Assembly: GCF_017873335.1 (NCBI RefSeq)
Contig: NZ_JAGGKB010000002.1
Span: 1-64,000 of the forward strand
Source: Thermococcus stetteri
GTDB taxonomy: Archaea; Methanobacteriota_B; Thermococci; Thermococcales; Thermococcaceae
DNA length: 64,000 nt
Reading direction: 5' to 3'
Numbering within the stretch: position 1 is the first letter of the stretch; every line of letters starts with the position of its first letter. This document shows, piece after piece, positions 30,793 through 39,915 of this stretch. The notes under the pieces are model-generated. The model was given only the letters and a program-made list of their open reading frames with translations, was not told where the DNA came from and did no database searches. The translations under genes were made by a program, and so were the position numbers.

Positions 30793-33039
30793 ATGCGGAG
30801 CTTCGGAAAGGTTATCGTGTTACTGCTGTTTCTGCTCCTGGTTCCCTACTCCCAGGCGGCGGTCTTAGACGATGCCCATGAGTTTTTGTACAGTGGGGGA
30901 GAATCCCATGATCAGGTACCACTGAAGGCTCTTGCCTTGATGGCCTTAACATCTAGCCTTGGAAAAGTCCAGGATGAGCCTGATCTTGAGCTTGAGGTTG
31001 AGAAGTTAACTGCAGAATTAGTTGATCTTCAGAATCCCGATGGTGGTTGGGGTAGGTATAAAAATGAGGTAAGCTCTCCCCAAGACACTGCTATGGCCCT
31101 GATAGCTCTGGTTAGGGTGAGGAAGGCAGCTAAAGAATACCCAACTGTTACCCTGCCGGCCACTATACACTCGGCCATAGCCAAGGGCAGGACTTACCTT
31201 ATGGAATCTTTTTCCTCCTATGGGTGGGGCTATACCAAGGCTTCCAAACCCGATTTCTATCCGACTGTTCTCTCAGTCTGGGCCTTGGGCGAAATGGGGT
31301 ATAAATACAGGACAAGCTATCACGTAAAGAAGGCCGTAGATTATCTGGCCACCTTCAAGAACATCCCTCCGGACCACCTGGCTCTTCGCCTTATAGCCTA
31401 TTACTACGTTGGTTACACGAATGTTTCCAATGACCTGGCAAGGTGTAAAGAACTCCTTGAGGGCTCATCTATAAACGCACGCCAGAGGGCAATGTTAACC
31501 TATGCTTTGCTTCTGTATAAGCCGGAATTTGACTTTGAAACTGTGAAGTTTTTGACCATTCTAGAAACAATGGGGGATAAAAACGGAACTTACGTCCTCA
31601 CCAGCGATGAGAAGCCGTTTATGGGGTCTTCTACGCTGGTGGGTACTGCCTACGCGGTTATGGCCTTTGCCCTCCTTACAGACAAAAGGGTAGGTTCAGA
31701 AACGATCATCAACCCGGAGTATAAACTCTGCGATGAGCTCCTCTCCACCAGGTACCCGAATGGCGCTTGGCCGATGTACCCCGGTGGCGAGCCCAATGCC
31801 GAGGCTACTTACTATGCCCTCAGGGCAGTCTCCAAATGCGAGCACGTGCACTCTGAAGAACTAATCTCAGAGGGTGTTTCATGGGCTAAGTCTCACCTTC
31901 CCGTTGCCATGAAGTCTGCGGAGTTCTACAGGACAATAACTGGGGACTACTACTATACAGTCAAAATCCTGGCAGAATTTGGGAACCTCTCTGAAAGCGA
32001 ACGGTCCGCCCTCGTTAGCTTCACCCTCTCAATTAGGGACAAGAGTGGCCTCTGGAGGGGTGCGCTGTTCATCCCACAGCCCTATGAGACGGCCCTCGCA
32101 GTTGACATACTCCAGACGTTGGGCTATAATGGAAAGGAAGTTTCCAATGCTAAAACCTGGCTCCTGAGCCTGAGCAGGGCTGGTTTTGGATTCTCCATCT
32201 CCTATCCAGTCCCCAAGATCGTTACAAAGACCGTACCCACGACTATTGCTGTTATAGAAGCGATATCCGAGCCCGATCTGGTCAAGCCACACCTGGAATG
32301 GCTACTGAGCCAGAGACTTCCGAACGGTGTCTGGGGGGTAATTGGTAAGTGGGTAGACATAAACGGAAATGTTAACTATGGTGAGCCATCAGTTGAGTGG
32401 ACTGTTAGGGTTGTGGAGCTCCTCGCGAGGTTCGGTATAGACGTCGGCAATGACGCGGTCACTTGGGTCATAGACCAGGCGTTAAGTGGGAATCTACGCA
32501 CGGTTGTTGATACTGCCCTCGCCTTGGAATTCATAAGCAATCTTAACCTAATTCCTCCAACGACCCTCTCTGAAGTCATTTTGAACATGACTCCCTCCGG
32601 TTGGGTGCTCAACTACGACGATTGCGAATTGGCCAAAGCGGTTATGGACTATCTTGGGCAGTATGGCTATGACCTTGCTCCAGTGGGGGAGATCGGCTAC
32701 TTTGAGGACGGAAACCACCTGATACTGGTAAAGCTAGGGAAACTCGATGTTTCAAAGTACAACAGCGGAGTGTACGTTTCCTTCGAGAACGGGACTTTGA
32801 AGGTGAACGATAAGATTTACGACGTCTCACCGGTGGTCGTGATAGTTCCGGGTAGGACTATGAACGGCTATGTGCTGATAGTCATGTACTCGCCGGGTGC
32901 AGAGGACATAGTCCTGAACATATTTAAGTACGGGATGTTCAGGTATCTCCACGGAGGCTACATTGTCCTATCTGGTCAGGACGTCAACCACAATGGCAAG
33001 ATCGATGTCAAGGAGATAAAGGTTGTTGCAATGGGGTGA
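30793..33039 (+). CDS. Secreted alpha/alpha-toroid protein with terminal EF-hand/dockerin-like loop
   Basis: Protein of 748 residues: signal peptide ending near SQAA, then many prenyltransferase/squalene-cyclase type repeats (NPDGGWGRYKN, YGWGYTKAS, PNGAWPMYPGG, SGLWRGAL, PNGVWGVIG) forming an alpha toroid to about 600. A beta-rich C-terminal domain ends with DVNHNGKIDVKEIKVV, a calcium loop of the EF-hand or dockerin kind. There is no C-terminal membrane helix. TATA-like GTTTATTTAT lies at 30749-30758. The CetZ gene starts 7 bases after the stop, which ties this protein to the CetZ/pilin-like operon. Confidence 0.75.
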   Translation: MRSFGKVIVLLLFLLLVPYSQAAVLDDAHEFLYSGGESHDQVPLKALALMALTSSLGKVQDEPDLELEVEKLTAELVDLQNPDGGWGRYKNEVSSPQDTAMALIALVRVRKAAKEYPTVTLPATIHSAIAKGRTYLMESFSSYGWGYTKASKPDFYPTVLSVWALGEMGYKYRTSYHVKKAVDYLATFKNIPPDHLALRLIAYYYVGYTNVSNDLARCKELLEGSSINARQRAMLTYALLLYKPEFDFETVKFLTILETMGDKNGTYVLTSDEKPFMGSSTLVGTAYAVMAFALLTDKRVGSETIINPEYKLCDELLSTRYPNGAWPMYPGGEPNAEATYYALRAVSKCEHVHSEELISEGVSWAKSHLPVAMKSAEFYRTITGDYYYTVKILAEFGNLSESERSALVSFTLSIRDKSGLWRGALFIPQPYETALAVDILQTLGYNGKEVSNAKTWLLSLSRAGFGFSISYPVPKIVTKTVPTTIAVIEAISEPDLVKPHLEWLLSQRLPNGVWGVIGKWVDINGNVNYGEPSVEWTVRVVELLARFGIDVGNDAVTWVIDQALSGNLRTVVDTALALEFISNLNLIPPTTLSEVILNMTPSGWVLNYDDCELAKAVMDYLGQYGYDLAPVGEIGYFEDGNHLILVKLGKLDVSKYNSGVYVSFENGTLKVNDKIYDVSPVVVIVPGRTMNGYVLIVMYSPGAEDIVLNIFKYGMFRYLHGGYIVLSGQDVNHNGKIDVKEIKVVAMG

Positions 33040-33046
33040 GGAAAGT

Positions 33047-34222
33047 TTGAAAGCCCTGATAATAGGTGTTGGCCAGTGCGGGACTAAGATAGCCGACCTG
33101 TTTGCACTTGTTGATTTCGATGCAGTGGCCCTAAACACATCAAGGGGGGACCTGGAGTACCTCAAACACATCCCCCAAGATAGGAGAATACTCATAGGAG
33201 AGAGTATCACCGGGGGCAAGGGCGTCAACGCCAACCCCCTGCTCGGAAGGGAGGCCATGAAACGTGACCTGCCCATGGTCATGAAGAAAATCGGGTCAAT
33301 AGTCGGCTACGATGAGGTGGACATCTTTTTCTTAACTTTCGGCTTTGGTGGGGGCACTGGGGCTGGGGGAACCCCCGTTTTGGCCGAGGCGCTCAAAGAA
33401 GAGTACCCCGATTCTCTGGTTGTGGCAATAGGTGCGCTCCCACTGAAAGAAGAGGGAATCCGTCCAACGATAAACGCGGCGATAACGATAGACAAACTGT
33501 CCAAGATAGCCGACTCAATAATAGCCATTGACAACAACAAACTCAGGGACAGTGGCGATGACATAAGCAGGGCATACGAGAAAATAAACTACACCATCGT
33601 TGAGAGGATAGCCTCTCTGCTTGCTCTAGTTGATGTACCAGGCGAGCAAACTCTTGATGCGAGCGACCTGAAGTTCGTCCTCAAGGCCTTCGGCAGTTTT
33701 GCAACTGTCGGATACGCAAAGGCCGAGGCCTCAAAGGTCAAAAACCTATCGAGGCTCATACTCAAGTCCTTTGAAAGCGAAGGCCTCTACCTCGATGCCA
33801 ACATTGAGTCTGCCCTTTACGGTCTTGTCGCGATTCACGGCCCATCCGAGGTACTCAGAGCGAACGATATCTTTGAGGCCCTGGATTATCTAACGTCCAA
33901 GATAAGGGGCAAACAGATATTCAGAGGCTTCTATCCCGACCCGAGGGAGAGGGATGTCGAAGTTGTCACGCTCCTCAGTGGCATATATGAGAGCAAGAGC
34001 ATTGAAGAGATAGTTAGGATAGCGAAGGAGTACGCAAAGTCTTTTATGGAGGCAAAGAACGAGGCTGAAATGAAAAAACGGGAACTGCTCTCTGGGCTGC
34101 CCGATTTTGATGACCTCTACCCTTCAGTTTCCATGGAAGACAGTCCGGGGCTAGCTAAAATACTTGAGGACGTTGATAAGGACATTCCCCCAGTATCTAA
34201 GCTCAGGAGGGTGAACGAGTGA
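33047..34222 (+). CDS. CetZ/FtsZ-family tubulin-like GTPase
   Basis: Cytoskeletal GTPase of 391 residues. The N-terminal IIGVGQCGTKIAD nucleotide strand and the tubulin signature FGFGGGTGAGGTP (about 98-110) are clear, followed by an FtsZ-like core. The signature GGGTGAGG fits the archaeal CetZ branch better than cell-division FtsZ (GGGTGTGA). CetZ proteins affect shape and motility in haloarchaea. TTG 33047 is chosen as start because GGTGAGG lies 5 bases ahead and the protein then begins MKALIIG. The next gene starts inside its stop (GTGA). A tubulin homologue opening a pilin-like operon is unusual. Confidence 0.85.
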   Translation: MKALIIGVGQCGTKIADLFALVDFDAVALNTSRGDLEYLKHIPQDRRILIGESITGGKGVNANPLLGREAMKRDLPMVMKKIGSIVGYDEVDIFFLTFGFGGGTGAGGTPVLAEALKEEYPDSLVVAIGALPLKEEGIRPTINAAITIDKLSKIADSIIAIDNNKLRDSGDDISRAYEKINYTIVERIASLLALVDVPGEQTLDASDLKFVLKAFGSFATVGYAKAEASKVKNLSRLILKSFESEGLYLDANIESALYGLVAIHGPSEVLRANDIFEALDYLTSKIRGKQIFRGFYPDPRERDVEVVTLLSGIYESKSIEEIVRIAKEYAKSFMEAKNEAEMKKRELLSGLPDFDDLYPSVSMEDSPGLAKILEDVDKDIPPVSKLRRVNE

Positions 34223-34833
34223 GTAATATGAAGGACTCTGTAGAGGCAGTCCTTGAGCTGGACGAGAGATCCGTCTACTCCCACATAGCCCACGAAAGTG
34301 CCGAGGACATAATTAGAATAATCTCTTCCATAGATGCGGAGAGGGCTAAACTTAGGGGAGAGGTTATATACTACGCCGATGACTGGGACGACTTAATTCG
34401 GCAGAGGATAGCTAAAGGAAAAAGGCACACTGCTTTCGACTTTTACAATCCTACCCTTTTGGATATATGGGAGGCGAAGGTGAAGGAGATAAAGAAACTA
34501 AAGCACATCGAGGCGGCTGCCTTTGGGATTTACGTAGCTACGTTAGCCTTTTCCGTAATTGCACTCTTTACATACGGGGTCCCAGTCCTGCCCATAGTTT
34601 TGGGGCTTGGTCCGATACTCTTATTTGCGAAGCAGAAAATTAAAGAGAGGATTGACTTAAGTTATTATGAGCTAACTCAGTTTTTTATAGACGAACTTTC
34701 CGAGCTAATTAACCGCTACAACCTTAACCCCGAAAACTACAAATTTAGAATATTCACCGCGGGATACTTTGGAATTGGGACTAAAAAAACTCCTTCTGGC
34801 GTATTCGCATACATACAGCATGATTCCGGATAA
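34219..34833 (+). CDS. Membrane protein of the CetZ/pilin-like operon, unknown
   Basis: Protein of 204 residues (GTG start overlapping the CetZ stop, GGAGGGTG 6 bases ahead). The first 100 residues are helical and charged, probably cytoplasmic (ELDERSVYSHIAHESAEDII). Two membrane helices follow (about 103-136: FGIYVATLAFSVIALFTYG, LPIVLGLGPILLFA), then a soluble tail. No family was recognised. Direct coupling to CetZ makes it a candidate membrane anchor for the tubulin homologue. Confidence 0.7.
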   Translation: MSNMKDSVEAVLELDERSVYSHIAHESAEDIIRIISSIDAERAKLRGEVIYYADDWDDLIRQRIAKGKRHTAFDFYNPTLLDIWEAKVKEIKKLKHIEAAAFGIYVATLAFSVIALFTYGVPVLPIVLGLGPILLFAKQKIKERIDLSYYELTQFFIDELSELINRYNLNPENYKFRIFTAGYFGIGTKKTPSGVFAYIQHDSG

Positions 34834-34845
34834 GAACAGTAATTG

Positions 34846-34873
34846 TTAAAAGGTTCTTCTAATAAATTATTAG
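34846..34873 (+). promoter_or_regulatory. Internal promoter with palindrome before the pilin-like genes
   Basis: TATA-like TTAAAAGG at 34846-34853 is followed by the palindrome CTAATAA-A-TTATTAG at 34859-34873. Both lie in the 53-base gap between the membrane protein and the first pilin-like gene, the widest gap within the CetZ/pilin-like block. The palindrome sits between the TATA box and the expected start, a position typical for an archaeal repressor. This would allow the pilin-like genes to be controlled apart from CetZ. Confidence 0.4.
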
Positions 34874-34886
34874 ACAGGTGGAGATA

Positions 34887-35447
34887 ATGAAAGCCATTAT
34901 GGCTCATAGGGGTCAACTGTCTCTGGAGTTTATGTTGATTGCGGGTGTTATGCTTATAATGTTAGCCTATAGTGTAAATACTGTGACGTTTAGTAGTGAT
35001 TATCCTTCGTCAGAAACGCTGAAAGTCCAGGTTGCTTTGGAAGCGAAGAACGTTGCAAACCAGATCGCTGGCGTGATCAGTCAGGTGTACTCCCAAGGCC
35101 CCGGTTCAAAGGCCGCGATTTACGTGAAGACGTCGATTCTTGATGACCCCGACATGCTTCAGGACGCTTTTGGGTCTTCTAAGGTAAGTATATACCAGGT
35201 GGGGAACGTTGTTCGCGTGACTATAGGAGATACCCCCATTCTAGTGGGCGACAATAAAAACACATTCTCGGCCGTTACCCTTTACAACAGAACTTCAGCA
35301 GGAATCGTAGGGTTATCTTTCCCACAGGGGCTACCGGGAACCCTAAAGGTGGTAGTGGAGTGGAACCCCGATCAACCTGAATCGTGGGAGTTTAATAATA
35401 CCACGAGGGTTCTCAGGATAAACATAAAACCCGGTGGTGGCCCATGA
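34887..35447 (+). CDS. Pilin-like protein 1 (QxSxE class III signal)
   Basis: Protein of 186 residues. The N-terminus MKAIMAHRGQLSLEFMLIAG has the archaeal prepilin form: basic stretch, RG/Q cleavage site, QLSLE with Glu at +5, and a hydrophobic helix. QxSxE is the pattern of pilins processed by the EppA peptidase. The rest is beta-rich with N-x-T/S sites (NRTS, NNTT). GGTGGAG precedes ATG 34887. It is a likely major or minor filament subunit, first of six in a row, and its stop overlaps the next start. Confidence 0.8.
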   Translation: MKAIMAHRGQLSLEFMLIAGVMLIMLAYSVNTVTFSSDYPSSETLKVQVALEAKNVANQIAGVISQVYSQGPGSKAAIYVKTSILDDPDMLQDAFGSSKVSIYQVGNVVRVTIGDTPILVGDNKNTFSAVTLYNRTSAGIVGLSFPQGLPGTLKVVVEWNPDQPESWEFNNTTRVLRINIKPGGGP

Positions 35448-35887
35448 AGAAGGGCCAGCTGAGCATTGATTTCATGTTTGCAGTTGTTTTAGTGATGATA
35501 ACTGTTCTCGACTTAGTCTATATTGCCAGTGGTGAACAGGCCCGCGCTGAAGACTTTGATGTGGCTGCTAAGGTGAAGGCGTTCACTATAGATGTTCGTG
35601 ATACCGTGGTAAAAGTGTACTCCATGGGTGACGGTTACAAAGTAAGGAAGGAGGTACCCCTAAACCTTGGCCCCGGCGACTCGGTATCCGTTGTTCTTGA
35701 TTCCGCCGACAATAAAATTAAAATCCTGGCCAGGGTGGGTGAAAAATCTTACTACTCTGAGCAAAGGGTTCCAGTTCCAGTCTATGAGAGCTCATCTGTT
35801 ACGCTTAACTCCGTCAGCAGGGACTTCTGGATAGTGGCCGAATACAACAAGACGGAGGGGAAGACGTATGTCACCTTCTCCCCGTAG
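35444..35887 (+). CDS. Pilin-like protein 2
   Basis: Protein of 147 residues starting MKKGQLSIDFMFAVVLVMIT: basic residues, KG/Q, then QLSID with Asp at +5 in place of Glu, and a hydrophobic helix. The mature part is a small beta-type domain (KVYSMGDGYKVRKEVPLN). ATG overlaps the preceding stop (ATGA), so the proteins are made in step. Probably a minor pilin. Confidence 0.75.
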   Translation: MKKGQLSIDFMFAVVLVMITVLDLVYIASGEQARAEDFDVAAKVKAFTIDVRDTVVKVYSMGDGYKVRKEVPLNLGPGDSVSVVLDSADNKIKILARVGEKSYYSEQRVPVPVYESSSVTLNSVSRDFWIVAEYNKTEGKTYVTFSP

Positions 35888-36359
35888 AGCCCAGGTTGCA
35901 ATTGAATCTCTGTTTGTGCTGGCTATTGTGCTCACCGGGGTGGCAGTGGTAGTTGGGCCTTACCTATCCTCAAGTGAGGCTGTTTCGGCTGATGTCTACG
36001 TGAAAAACGCCGCCTCGGATGCGTGCGCCTATCTCAATATGGGTGTTCTCCTCAGTGATAGTCTACACCAGCCCCTTAATGAAATACTCCAGCTGTCAAA
36101 CTACTCTCCAGGCACTTTTATGGTTGAGGGCATATCCTCAGAAGGGGAAAAGACTTTAACTGTTACCGTTGTGATGTCCCACAAAGGCTCTCTCCAGTTC
36201 TGGTATGGGAACGGGAAGTCTCAGGAAGACCTCGAGAACGCGTTTAAAGAGTACATCCTGCGCTACATCACTACTTCGAACCCACACATTCCCCGTGAGG
36301 GTGATGAGCTGGTCTTTGGGGAGACCCGGGTTAAAATAAATGTGTACGTGAGAGGGTGA
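35868..36359 (+). CDS. Pilin-like protein 3
   Basis: Protein of 163 residues. MSPSPRRAQVAIESLFVLAI contains a basic pair, A/Q and QVAIE with Glu at +5, followed by a hydrophobic segment. Two Cys-poor beta stretches follow; a single Cys lies at SDACAYLN. It overlaps the preceding gene by 20 bases and has GGAGGGG upstream. Its size fits a pilin. Confidence 0.75.
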   Translation: MSPSPRRAQVAIESLFVLAIVLTGVAVVVGPYLSSSEAVSADVYVKNAASDACAYLNMGVLLSDSLHQPLNEILQLSNYSPGTFMVEGISSEGEKTLTVTVVMSHKGSLQFWYGNGKSQEDLENAFKEYILRYITTSNPHIPREGDELVFGETRVKINVYVRG

Positions 36360-36364
36360 GCGGG

Positions 36365-37849
36365 ATGAGCAGGCGAGGTCAGGTGTTCTCGGTTGATGCT
36401 TTGGTGATGATCGTCATGTTAATCTTTGTCGTTGGCGCTATTACAGACACTTCCTCCGCCCTGAAGAGCGAGATAGCGGGGATGCTTGAGTGGTATGAGA
36501 GGGCAAACATAGCAGAGAACATGCTAGACGTTCTGACTAAAAATCCGGGGGAGCCAGAGGACTGGTATCTGCATCCGGCAGACGCTAGAGTAAGTGGCCT
36601 GAGGGACTCGAACATCTCCTATGCACTAGATTATGAAAAATTCATCGTCTTTAATTCCTCTAAGGAGCAGATTAAAGACAAACTCGTTGAGCTGGCTATG
36701 GGGAAGGACTTTAAGATAGTCAGCTTTATTTCGAACTTTAATGTGGACATCGTGGGAAGTTATCCCAAGGTGTACCTCGACAATGTAACGTTCAGCCGGA
36801 AAGGCGGGAATGTGAGGTTTGACATTCAGGGAAGCCCCAATGGGAACGACTTCTTCTCGATAGAGTCAATAGCGATAACCCGTGGGGGGCAGACTTACAT
36901 TAATTCGAGTATCACAGCACTGGCGGACAACAGCCACCGAAAGATTCCCCTCGTTGGTGGAGATATCGTTGAGTTTGTCACGACATCCACAACCTACATA
37001 ACAACGACTAAGGCCGATATACCCCCTGGACTCTGCAACAGTGCTCTCTCAACTAGCGGCACCTGTGTTATCGGTCCGCTTCCACCTAGAACCAAGTTTA
37101 CTATCTACGTTAACCCCCATAGTAATTTCCAGATACAGATGAACGGACAGGACAACTGGCAGTCAATCAGGCTGACCGCGGGTCAGGGTCAGGTCATTGT
37201 CACAGTTTCTGCCCGTGACAGTCAGCTTCCTCAGATTGTCGCCAACTACACGCCGGCCTCTGTAGTTGAGGAGGACAACAAGCCTGCCTGGGAGTTTGCA
37301 GTCATAAACGGAAGTATTGTGAATGATGAAAACGTAATAAACGCCTCCATGAACCGTTCGCCCTGGATCGAAGTTGAAAAGAGAGTATCAGTCCTAAACA
37401 GGCTGGAATACAACCTCTCCGCTCAGCCCTCTAAGAGTGTTCCTATGGTCTACGGCGTTCTGAGGAGTAACTTACCCGTGGGTGGCTACTTCAAAGTGTC
37501 TGTTCCAAGTGGTGAGGGAGACCTCTCGTTTGTGATTATCTCTGGAACCCAAAAACGGGCGCTCTTCGTATATCGTGAAGCAGGAAGCAAAGTCAGGGCG
37601 GTTATGGTTTACAACAACTCCAGCATAGAGCCGACTTATTACTCTGGCGACGCCAATTCAGTTGCGGTGCCCCTAGAGACACTGTTCGGAAATCCCAGCC
37701 CGGGAGATACGATCGCCATATGGTTTGTCTCCATCAATGGGTGGGAGCGGAGCTCTGTGGAAATGAAGTTTGAACCTTCTCTAGGGGTCGTACTGGCTCC
37801 AAAATTTGATGCGATTATATTAAAACTCTGGGTGTGGGATGACTCATGA
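36365..37849 (+). CDS. Pilin-like surface protein 4 (large)
   Basis: Protein of 494 residues. MSRRGQVFSVDALVMIVMLI starts with RRGQ and a hydrophobic helix with Asp at about +6 after the Gly, then ERANIAENMLDVLTKNPGEP. The latter pattern (AxNxLxxLxxxPG) recurs in the next protein. The long mature part is beta-rich with a Cys pair (PPGLCNSALSTSGTCVIGP) that may form a disulfide. It is far larger than a normal pilin, so it is more likely an adhesin or tip protein anchored like a pilin. ATG 36365 is favoured over GTG 36356. Confidence 0.7.
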   Translation: MSRRGQVFSVDALVMIVMLIFVVGAITDTSSALKSEIAGMLEWYERANIAENMLDVLTKNPGEPEDWYLHPADARVSGLRDSNISYALDYEKFIVFNSSKEQIKDKLVELAMGKDFKIVSFISNFNVDIVGSYPKVYLDNVTFSRKGGNVRFDIQGSPNGNDFFSIESIAITRGGQTYINSSITALADNSHRKIPLVGGDIVEFVTTSTTYITTTKADIPPGLCNSALSTSGTCVIGPLPPRTKFTIYVNPHSNFQIQMNGQDNWQSIRLTAGQGQVIVTVSARDSQLPQIVANYTPASVVEEDNKPAWEFAVINGSIVNDENVINASMNRSPWIEVEKRVSVLNRLEYNLSAQPSKSVPMVYGVLRSNLPVGGYFKVSVPSGEGDLSFVIISGTQKRALFVYREAGSKVRAVMVYNNSSIEPTYYSGDANSVAVPLETLFGNPSPGDTIAIWFVSINGWERSSVEMKFEPSLGVVLAPKFDAIILKLWVWDDS

Positions 37850-39915
37850 GGCGGAGAGGTTTTGTATTCACCCTAGACGCTCTCCTTGCCCTCTTCCTTG
37901 TCATAATCGTCATGGCGAGTGTAGTTACCGTAACTGAGAGCAAGCCGTACTCAACTTACCTCCGCTCCCAGTCTAAGTACGCGGCCGAGAACATCCTTAG
38001 GGTGCTCCAGATTACTCCCCTGAGTCATTTAGTTCCGAAAGAGAAAATCGAAGAATGGGAGACAGGTTCTGAAACCGAAAAAGTACTTTATCTTGATCTC
38101 GTCAGTCCGGACATGCCAGTTCTTGATATAATCGCGACTTACTGGGCGACTGAGCCAATATATCCAAATAGACATCTGAGATCCAAAGCCGAAGAGATAG
38201 CCCGTTATGTCCTAGATCGGGCCCTTAAAGGCTACCGCTATGAGCTTATAATAAACAACTACACTGTGCCATACATAGCTGGGGCGAACGCTAACTACTC
38301 TTTGGCCTCTGACGTTTCATCTGCCACCATAGTGCTAAGCGGCTACAAATACAACCAGACGCCGAGGGGGTATATGGCTAGGGCGTATATAACGAAGGCA
38401 ACTGTTGTCAGGGAAGACCTTTATGGGTGGTTTAGAGTTCTTGCTGGTGCTGATTGGGGGCATAATGGTCCGCTCAACCAGCTTGTTATAAAAAGGGCGA
38501 TAACTTTGCCAAGCGATGCTAGTATAATCTATTCGGATGGAAAGTTCGTCTCTAGGCAGGGGGAGTATATAGATCTGTACATAAACGGTCAGCATGTTGC
38601 GGGAGAATACAACAAAATAGACATTGACCACCTTGAGGGATACTTGCATGGGGGCGACAATACGGTGACTCTCGTGTTCTCCCACGCCAAGGGAAACGAG
38701 ATAGGATCGGCAAGTGGTACCACACTTTACGTTAAGTACCGGAGCAACAGCCTCGATGTTGAAGATCCGGGGTTGGTCAAGGTGTACGATGTTACATCTA
38801 AGACAACTGGAATGATGTATTTATTTGAGATGTTCGTCCCTGGCAATATAACTAGAATAAACATGCACTTCAAAATTAAAAACGTTGGCAACGTTAATCT
38901 CTATTTTGGTCTTGGCGGGAACTTGGTTCCCCTATTAACGAAGAGTGGGAATACCAACGGCGATGCTGTCGTTGATTTCACGGACAACGAAATAAAGGCG
39001 GCATTGAGGAGAATTGGGATTACATATGATAACCTGACAAAGATGGTGTTTGACTTTGTAGTTGGGTTTGATGCTTATTACAAGAAAGGTACATGGTACT
39101 ACGAAGGCGGAGATAACTACAATGATAATGCAAACAGGGAGAGGAAGGTGTATGGATATCCAGATTCATACGTTAGGATTGATTACGTCCCAACTGCAAT
39201 AGTGACAGAATATAGCATTCCTCTCTCGGTGTACTTCCCGTATGGTGATAGCAGGGTGACGTACAACGGTAACGGTCTTCAGGTCACGTATTCTCTCCCC
39301 AGCTATGCCGAGCCGTGGTACGCCGACTTTTGGGTAGGGTATCAGTTCTGGGACTACACAACACAGCAAGAACTGTGGGAAAACGGAAGGATGTTCTACT
39401 CTGGTCCCCTGGGAAGGTATGCTATTAGAGTCGCCTATACGAGGCTCTACGACTGGATGATGGTTCCTGGACAGCAGAATACCTTTGAGATTAGGATGAC
39501 AAACGGCGATTCACGAGTTAGGGATGGGGAGACTAGGGGTATTATAAAATACTTTATAAGGGGCTATGTGGGCTATGGTGACATCTTCCCGTACCTGATG
39601 CAGGGCTATCCGAACTATAAGGGGTACAACCTGACCTATTACTACACCGATGGAACGGGCACGTATGAGAGCACAGTTAAAATTGGTCAGCCACCATATT
39701 ATTCCCTGTCAATATACGACCTTGATCCCACCAAGTATGCAGTTGACGATGCCATATTCAGGCTGTTTGAACGTCTCGGTGGAAAGGGAACATCCGATTC
39801 GCCAATTGAGGTGAGGCTTCCTGAGAGCGTTAACATAGACTTTGCACCGATGGGCAACATACCGGGACTGTTTGAACCAATTCAAATAACGCTCCGCGTC
39901 TGGAGGGAGGGCTGA
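37846..39915 (+). CDS. Pilin-like surface protein 5 (very large)
   Basis: Protein of 689 residues: MRRRGFVFTLDALLALFLVI, then AAENILRVLQITPLSHLVP, the same layout as protein 4. The exterior has several beta domains, aromatic-rich segments (YQFWDYTTQQELWENG) and many N-x-T/S sites, as expected for a glycosylated surface protein. Start and stop overlap both neighbours (ATGA and TGATG). No enzyme motif is recognised. Confidence 0.7.
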   Translation: MRRRGFVFTLDALLALFLVIIVMASVVTVTESKPYSTYLRSQSKYAAENILRVLQITPLSHLVPKEKIEEWETGSETEKVLYLDLVSPDMPVLDIIATYWATEPIYPNRHLRSKAEEIARYVLDRALKGYRYELIINNYTVPYIAGANANYSLASDVSSATIVLSGYKYNQTPRGYMARAYITKATVVREDLYGWFRVLAGADWGHNGPLNQLVIKRAITLPSDASIIYSDGKFVSRQGEYIDLYINGQHVAGEYNKIDIDHLEGYLHGGDNTVTLVFSHAKGNEIGSASGTTLYVKYRSNSLDVEDPGLVKVYDVTSKTTGMMYLFEMFVPGNITRINMHFKIKNVGNVNLYFGLGGNLVPLLTKSGNTNGDAVVDFTDNEIKAALRRIGITYDNLTKMVFDFVVGFDAYYKKGTWYYEGGDNYNDNANRERKVYGYPDSYVRIDYVPTAIVTEYSIPLSVYFPYGDSRVTYNGNGLQVTYSLPSYAEPWYADFWVGYQFWDYTTQQELWENGRMFYSGPLGRYAIRVAYTRLYDWMMVPGQQNTFEIRMTNGDSRVRDGETRGIIKYFIRGYVGYGDIFPYLMQGYPNYKGYNLTYYYTDGTGTYESTVKIGQPPYYSLSIYDLDPTKYAVDDAIFRLFERLGGKGTSDSPIEVRLPESVNIDFAPMGNIPGLFEPIQITLRVWREG

